Source of the DNA: an uncultured Verrucomicrobia subdivision 3 bacterium
Lineage (GTDB): Bacteria; Verrucomicrobiota; Verrucomicrobiia; Limisphaerales; UBA11358
Direction of reading: 5' to 3'
NCBI GenBank assembly: GCA_903895255.1
Contig: CAITTG010000001.1
Span: 1 to 64,000, forward strand
Length of the DNA stretch: 64,000 nucleotides
How positions within the stretch are numbered: the first letter of the stretch is position 1; every line of letters starts with the position of its first letter. Below the pieces are notes generated by a model that was not told where the DNA came from, did no database searches, and saw only the letters and a program-made list of their open reading frames with translations. A program made the position numbers and the translations under genes. Shown piece after piece: positions 61,193 through 64,000 of this stretch.

Positions 61193-61309
61193 ACCCAAAT
61201 TCTTCCTAGCCGCCGGCGCCCCAGCCAGCCGGAGCGCAGGAGTGGTATCGTCCGGGCAAGGAATCGGGAGTGGTTCTGGGTGACGCGGACTGGCGACGCG
61301 ACTTGGCGA

Positions 61310-62170
61310 CTACTGGCGTGCGGCCTCGATCAAGGCCTCCGCCAGTTGTTGCGGGGTCCAGTTGTTGCCATCGAAGAGTCGGTGAATGCGGCCCTGCGAG
61401 TCGAGGATGATGGTGCGCAGGTTGTGGGAGATGCTGCCGTTCTGGCGCATGATCATCAAGTCCAGGCGCGGGGCCAGGGGCATGAGCTGGTTCAAGGGGA
61501 CGGCCGCGAAGAGCCAGTGACTGGCATTCGCCCCGCGATAGGAGCTTGCGTAGTTGGCGAGGGTCGCCGGAGTGTCAATCTCCGGGTCGAAAGAGAGCGA
61601 GAGCAGTTGCCAGTTGGCGGGGGCGTTGGTCACGGCCAGGAGGATATCGCGGGTGGCGGCGAAGTTGCGATTCATGCGCGGGCAGAAGTCGGGCAGGGGA
61701 CAGCGCGTGAAAAAGAAGGTGAAGGCCACGGCCGAGCCGCGAAAATCGGAGAGGTGCCGGACGGTTCCGGTTTCGCTGGTGAAGGCCAGGTCCGGCATCA
61801 TGTCGCCGGGTTTTAGTTCGTCCAGCACCGGGGCGGGCGCGGCGGTGGAGGCCAGGGTGGTTTGCCCCAGGCGCTCGAAGTTTTGCGCCCAGTCATCGTT
61901 GGTGCCCACGACGAGTTGAAAATTGACGATATCGCCGGGGGCCAGGCCGGCCAGGGCATTGGTGTCGCGCACCGGAAAATCCATGGTCATGGCGGGCATG
62001 TAGCCGGGAATGGCGTCGTGCGCGATGGTCACCCAATGGCGGTCAGGCGGGATTTTTTGGATGATGCCGTGGACGGCGTGAGTTGGGAGGGCTGAATCGG
62101 AGGGGTTGGCCGGTTTGCAGCCAGTAGCCAACAGGAGCAGGGATAAGCACAACGCCATCAAGACCTTCAT
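61310..62170 (-). CDS. Lipoprotein fusion of CusF-like copper-binding domain and Sco/SenC domain
   Basis: 286 residues. A lipoprotein signal ends LLATGC. Residues 30-105 form a CusF-like domain (HAVHGIIQKI ... IPGYMPAMTMDFPVRD, with GLAPGDIVNFQLVV), whose methionines bind copper. Residues 115-286 form a Sco domain (MPDLAFTSETGTVRHLSDFRG). Its copper Cys pair is spaced C-x5-C (RCPLPDFCPRM) instead of the usual CxxxC, and the His is in SISHNLRT. Likely copper delivery to cytochrome oxidase or periplasmic copper handling. It starts inside the stop of the upstream Sco gene (ATGA). Confidence 0.85.
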   Translation of the reverse strand: MKVLMALCLSLLLLATGCKPANPSDSALPTHAVHGIIQKIPPDRHWVTIAHDAIPGYMPAMTMDFPVRDTNALAGLAPGDIVNFQLVVGTNDDWAQNFERLGQTTLASTAAPAPVLDELKPGDMMPDLAFTSETGTVRHLSDFRGSAVAFTFFFTRCPLPDFCPRMNRNFAATRDILLAVTNAPANWQLLSLSFDPEIDTPATLANYASSYRGANASHWLFAAVPLNQLMPLAPRLDLMIMRQNGSISHNLRTIILDSQGRIHRLFDGNNWTPQQLAEALIEAARQ

Positions 62171-62823
62171 AATGATTTTTTCCGCAGGTCCGCGATGGCG
62201 TTGACCACGTTGCTGGCGACGTCGTCGCTCAGGCCGTCGAAGTACACGCGCACGTGGCCTTGGGGGTCCACCAAGGCCATGCGGTCAGTGTGGGAAAAGT
62301 TGCCGGGCATGTAGCTGAAGGGATCGTTGAGGTCCTGGTTGAGAAAGCTGGTGGCAATCAAATGGTAGAGGTTGGTTTGGTCGCCGGTGAGCAGGAGCCA
62401 GCGCGCGGGGTCGGCGCCGTACTTTTTCCCATAATCGGCGAGCACCGCGACGGTGTCGTCGCGCGGGTCCACGGTGAGCGAGAGCAGCCGCACATCCGGC
62501 TGGTGGGCGGTGAGTTGTTGGATTTCGGCCACGTGGCGGTTGACCACGGGGCAGGTGAGCGAACAACTGGTCAGGAGGAAATCCACCACGACGTATTTGC
62601 CCGTCAGTTCGGTTTCGGTCACCGTGCGGCCAATTTGGTTGGTCAGCGCAAAGCTGACCAAAGTGCGCGGGTGGTCGGGGGCGAAGCCGGGCGCTTGGGG
62701 ATGGAGACCAGAATAGGCCACCACCAGCCAGCCGCCGATGGCGGCCAGCAAGGACAGCCCCACCACAAAGAGGATGAAGAGCCGGCCTTCGCCTTCGGAG
62801 CTGGGATGATTTTGATCCGTCAT
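62167..62823 (-). CDS. Sco/SenC family copper protein
   Basis: 218 residues with one N-terminal membrane helix (about 14-36). The Sco copper motif is complete: TSCSLTCPVVNRH (CxxxC) and His in GNFSHTDRMAL. The thioredoxin-like fold (VVVDFLLTSC) and LLSLTVDPRDDTVAVLADYGKKYG fit the family. It acts outside the cytoplasmic membrane in CuA assembly for cytochrome oxidase. Overlap of four bases couples it to the CusF-Sco fusion gene downstream. No oxidase subunit lies in this window. Confidence 0.9.
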   Translation of the reverse strand: MTDQNHPSSEGEGRLFILFVVGLSLLAAIGGWLVVAYSGLHPQAPGFAPDHPRTLVSFALTNQIGRTVTETELTGKYVVVDFLLTSCSLTCPVVNRHVAEIQQLTAHQPDVRLLSLTVDPRDDTVAVLADYGKKYGADPARWLLLTGDQTNLYHLIATSFLNQDLNDPFSYMPGNFSHTDRMALVDPQGHVRVYFDGLSDDVASNVVNAIADLRKKSL

Positions 62824-62982
62824 GGACGATTTATAATAATCCGGAATGGGTTGGCTGGCGAGTTTCTTGCACGAGGGGTTATTCCGTCTGAAAGGCCGAT
62901 TGTCAGTGCCCGCCTTCAGGGTGCTGTTAAAAAGAAGGTGTCAGCCGGGTCTGAATGACTATCATGAGCTCGTGGTTCGCCC

Positions 62983-64000
62983 ATGATAACCCGGCGTTTT
63001 TCATCCCGTCTCTTTGCCTTGTTTGAGCACTCGGTGCTCACGCTGGATGTTGCCCGGGCGCTGCGCAGTTCGCTGGCGTTCACCGTGGCGTGGATCGTCT
63101 GCCTCTGGACCGGGCACCCGGTCGCGGCGGTGTTTGCCGCCACGGCGGGCCAAAACCTGGCGCTGGTGGATGTGCGGGGCGATTACCGGGCGCGGCTGGT
63201 CATCCTGCTGACCATGACAGCGGTGATGGCGGGGAGCGTGATGGCCGGACGTTTGACGGGCAACAATGTCTGGAGCGCGACGTTGATGGTGGGCGCACTG
63301 GCCTTGCTAGGCAGCGCCGCGCGGCATTTGAGCGCGGATTACGGGCCCAATCTGGCTGTCGTTTCCGCGCTGCTGTTTCTCTTTGCCCTCGCCCAGCCGG
63401 GCGACTGGCAAGCCGGCTGGCAAACGGTGAAGTGGGTGTTAATTGGTTGCGGCGGCGGTCTCGGGCTGCAGTTGCTGGGCTGGTTCATCCGGCCGCAACA
63501 TCCCGTGCGCCATGCGGTCGCGGAAAGCTGGGTGGCCGCCTCGGACCTGATGACCGCGATGCGCACCGGGACGGGCGATCTTCAACTCGGCCCCAACCCG
63601 GTCGCCGTGAAGGAAAGCGCGCTGCGGACAACGGTGGATCAGACGCTGAAGGCCATTGACGCGGCGACCACGCCCGGGCGGAAGGATTTTTTTCAACATC
63701 TGGATGACGCCACCCAGATCGCCGCCCGGCTGGCCACCCGGGTTTCGGCCTTCAACACGGCGCTGGAACCACTCCGGTCCCGGGCGGACTTTGCCCAGGT
63801 GGCGCCCACCCTGGACATCCTGCTGCAAGCCGTCGCCAATCTCGGCCGCTCGGCGGCGCTCACGCTCATCACCCACCGGCCGGAACAATTCCTGGCCCTG
63901 GAAGTGCGGTTGCGGCGTTGCAGCCAGCTGGCGCGGATTCTGGACGCCCGCCTGGCGGCGTTGCCGAACTCGGGCACGGACGCGGCGCTGGCGCGGCAGA
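62983..64000 (+). CDS. FUSC/aromatic acid exporter-type membrane protein, 3' end outside window
   Basis: The frame from ATG 62983 (MITRRFSSRLFALFEHS) stays open to the window edge, at least 339 residues, so the gene is partial. About six hydrophobic segments occupy the first 170 residues (ALRSSLAFTVAWIVCLW, VILLTMTAVMAGSVMAG, TLMVGALALLGSAA, VVSALLFLFALAQPG, WVLIGCGGGLGLQLLGWFIRPQHP). A long cytoplasmic helical part follows (VAESWVAASDLMTAM...). This fits the FUSC/YccS family of putative exporters of aromatic acids and similar compounds. It is divergent from the Sco pair. An upstream stop codon at 62965 means ATG 62983 is the first start. Confidence 0.8.
   Translation, partial: MITRRFSSRLFALFEHSVLTLDVARALRSSLAFTVAWIVCLWTGHPVAAVFAATAGQNLALVDVRGDYRARLVILLTMTAVMAGSVMAGRLTGNNVWSATLMVGALALLGSAARHLSADYGPNLAVVSALLFLFALAQPGDWQAGWQTVKWVLIGCGGGLGLQLLGWFIRPQHPVRHAVAESWVAASDLMTAMRTGTGDLQLGPNPVAVKESALRTTVDQTLKAIDAATTPGRKDFFQHLDDATQIAARLATRVSAFNTALEPLRSRADFAQVAPTLDILLQAVANLGRSAALTLITHRPEQFLALEVRLRRCSQLARILDARLAALPNSGTDAALARQ

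Noticed and set aside
1-64000. CRISPR arrays, insertion sequences, integrases or phage genes
   Set aside because: No regularly spaced repeats and no transposase, integrase or phage structural motif were seen in any coding region.

Overview
The window looks like a chromosomal segment of a soil or freshwater Verrucomicrobiota bacterium, most likely near the Pedosphaerales/Limisphaerales group. The evidence is the paired DUF1800/DUF1501 secreted proteins, secreted proteins rich in Ig-like and InlB-type repeats, a PEP-CTERM surface protein, XylR-type AraC regulators, high GC coding sequence, and many short degenerate intergenic repeats. This placement is inferred from gene content; no rRNA gene is present to confirm it. 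No tRNA, rRNA, CRISPR array, insertion sequence or phage gene was found.

Layout. 1-6.1 kb: end of a large secreted repeat protein, an odd secreted protein flanked by imperfect direct repeats, and a DUF1800-DUF1501 operon behind a long leader-like element with a sigma70-like promoter. 6.4-9.9 kb: TetR regulator, divergent Cache-domain Ser/Thr kinase, TerB-like protein. 9.9-16 kb: a minus-strand run holding an RluA pseudouridine synthase, an Lgt-like membrane protein, two paralogous small membrane proteins, a Tes-like radical SAM enzyme and a zinc-ribbon membrane protein, facing a frameshifted cardiolipin synthase; this looks like a membrane-lipid neighbourhood. 16-19.3 kb: clpS with a DUF2017-like partner, a GH105 hydrolase and a beta-propeller protein. 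19.6-27.3 kb: PEP-CTERM protein, XylR-like regulator, YlbF-like protein, sodium:sugar symporter, galactokinase and a convergent 6-phosphofructokinase. 27.5-31 kb: type III polyketide synthase, methyltransferase and flavoprotein in the same order as the Streptomyces srsABC phenolic-lipid operon, then thiE.

31-38.4 kb: argA behind a second copy of the leader-like element, an L,D-transpeptidase with an altered active-site motif, a possible metal-related pair (small Cys protein and outer-membrane barrel), proA, a glutamine amidotransferase, a Uma2-type nuclease and an eukaryote-type HisA. 38.5-45.5 kb: an ankyrin/SLBB-like secreted protein and a PhoB-type two-component system that share an upstream 20-bp element, plus a YiiX-like peptidase. 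45.5-54 kb: small DNA-binding protein, DUF3516 helicase, lysine 2,3-aminomutase, an HtrA-like protease and an Rrf2 regulator that share a palindromic operator, and a ferritin-like/VIT iron exporter. 54-61.2 kb: a FixJ-type signalling cluster (lone receiver, PAS kinase, FixJ regulator) followed by a tandem-fused epoxide hydrolase, Ohr and a chloroperoxidase-like hydrolase, apparently a stress/detoxification block. 61.3-64 kb: two Sco copper proteins and the start of a FUSC-type exporter cut by the window end.

The most interesting unexplained items are the two-copy leader element at 2812-3070 and 31065-31277, the radical SAM/membrane-protein cluster at 10971-14333, the shared Rrf2 operators at 51740 and 52231, the PhoB-box-like elements at 41330 and 44659, and the duplicated 50-bp upstream regions at 54005 and 56850.
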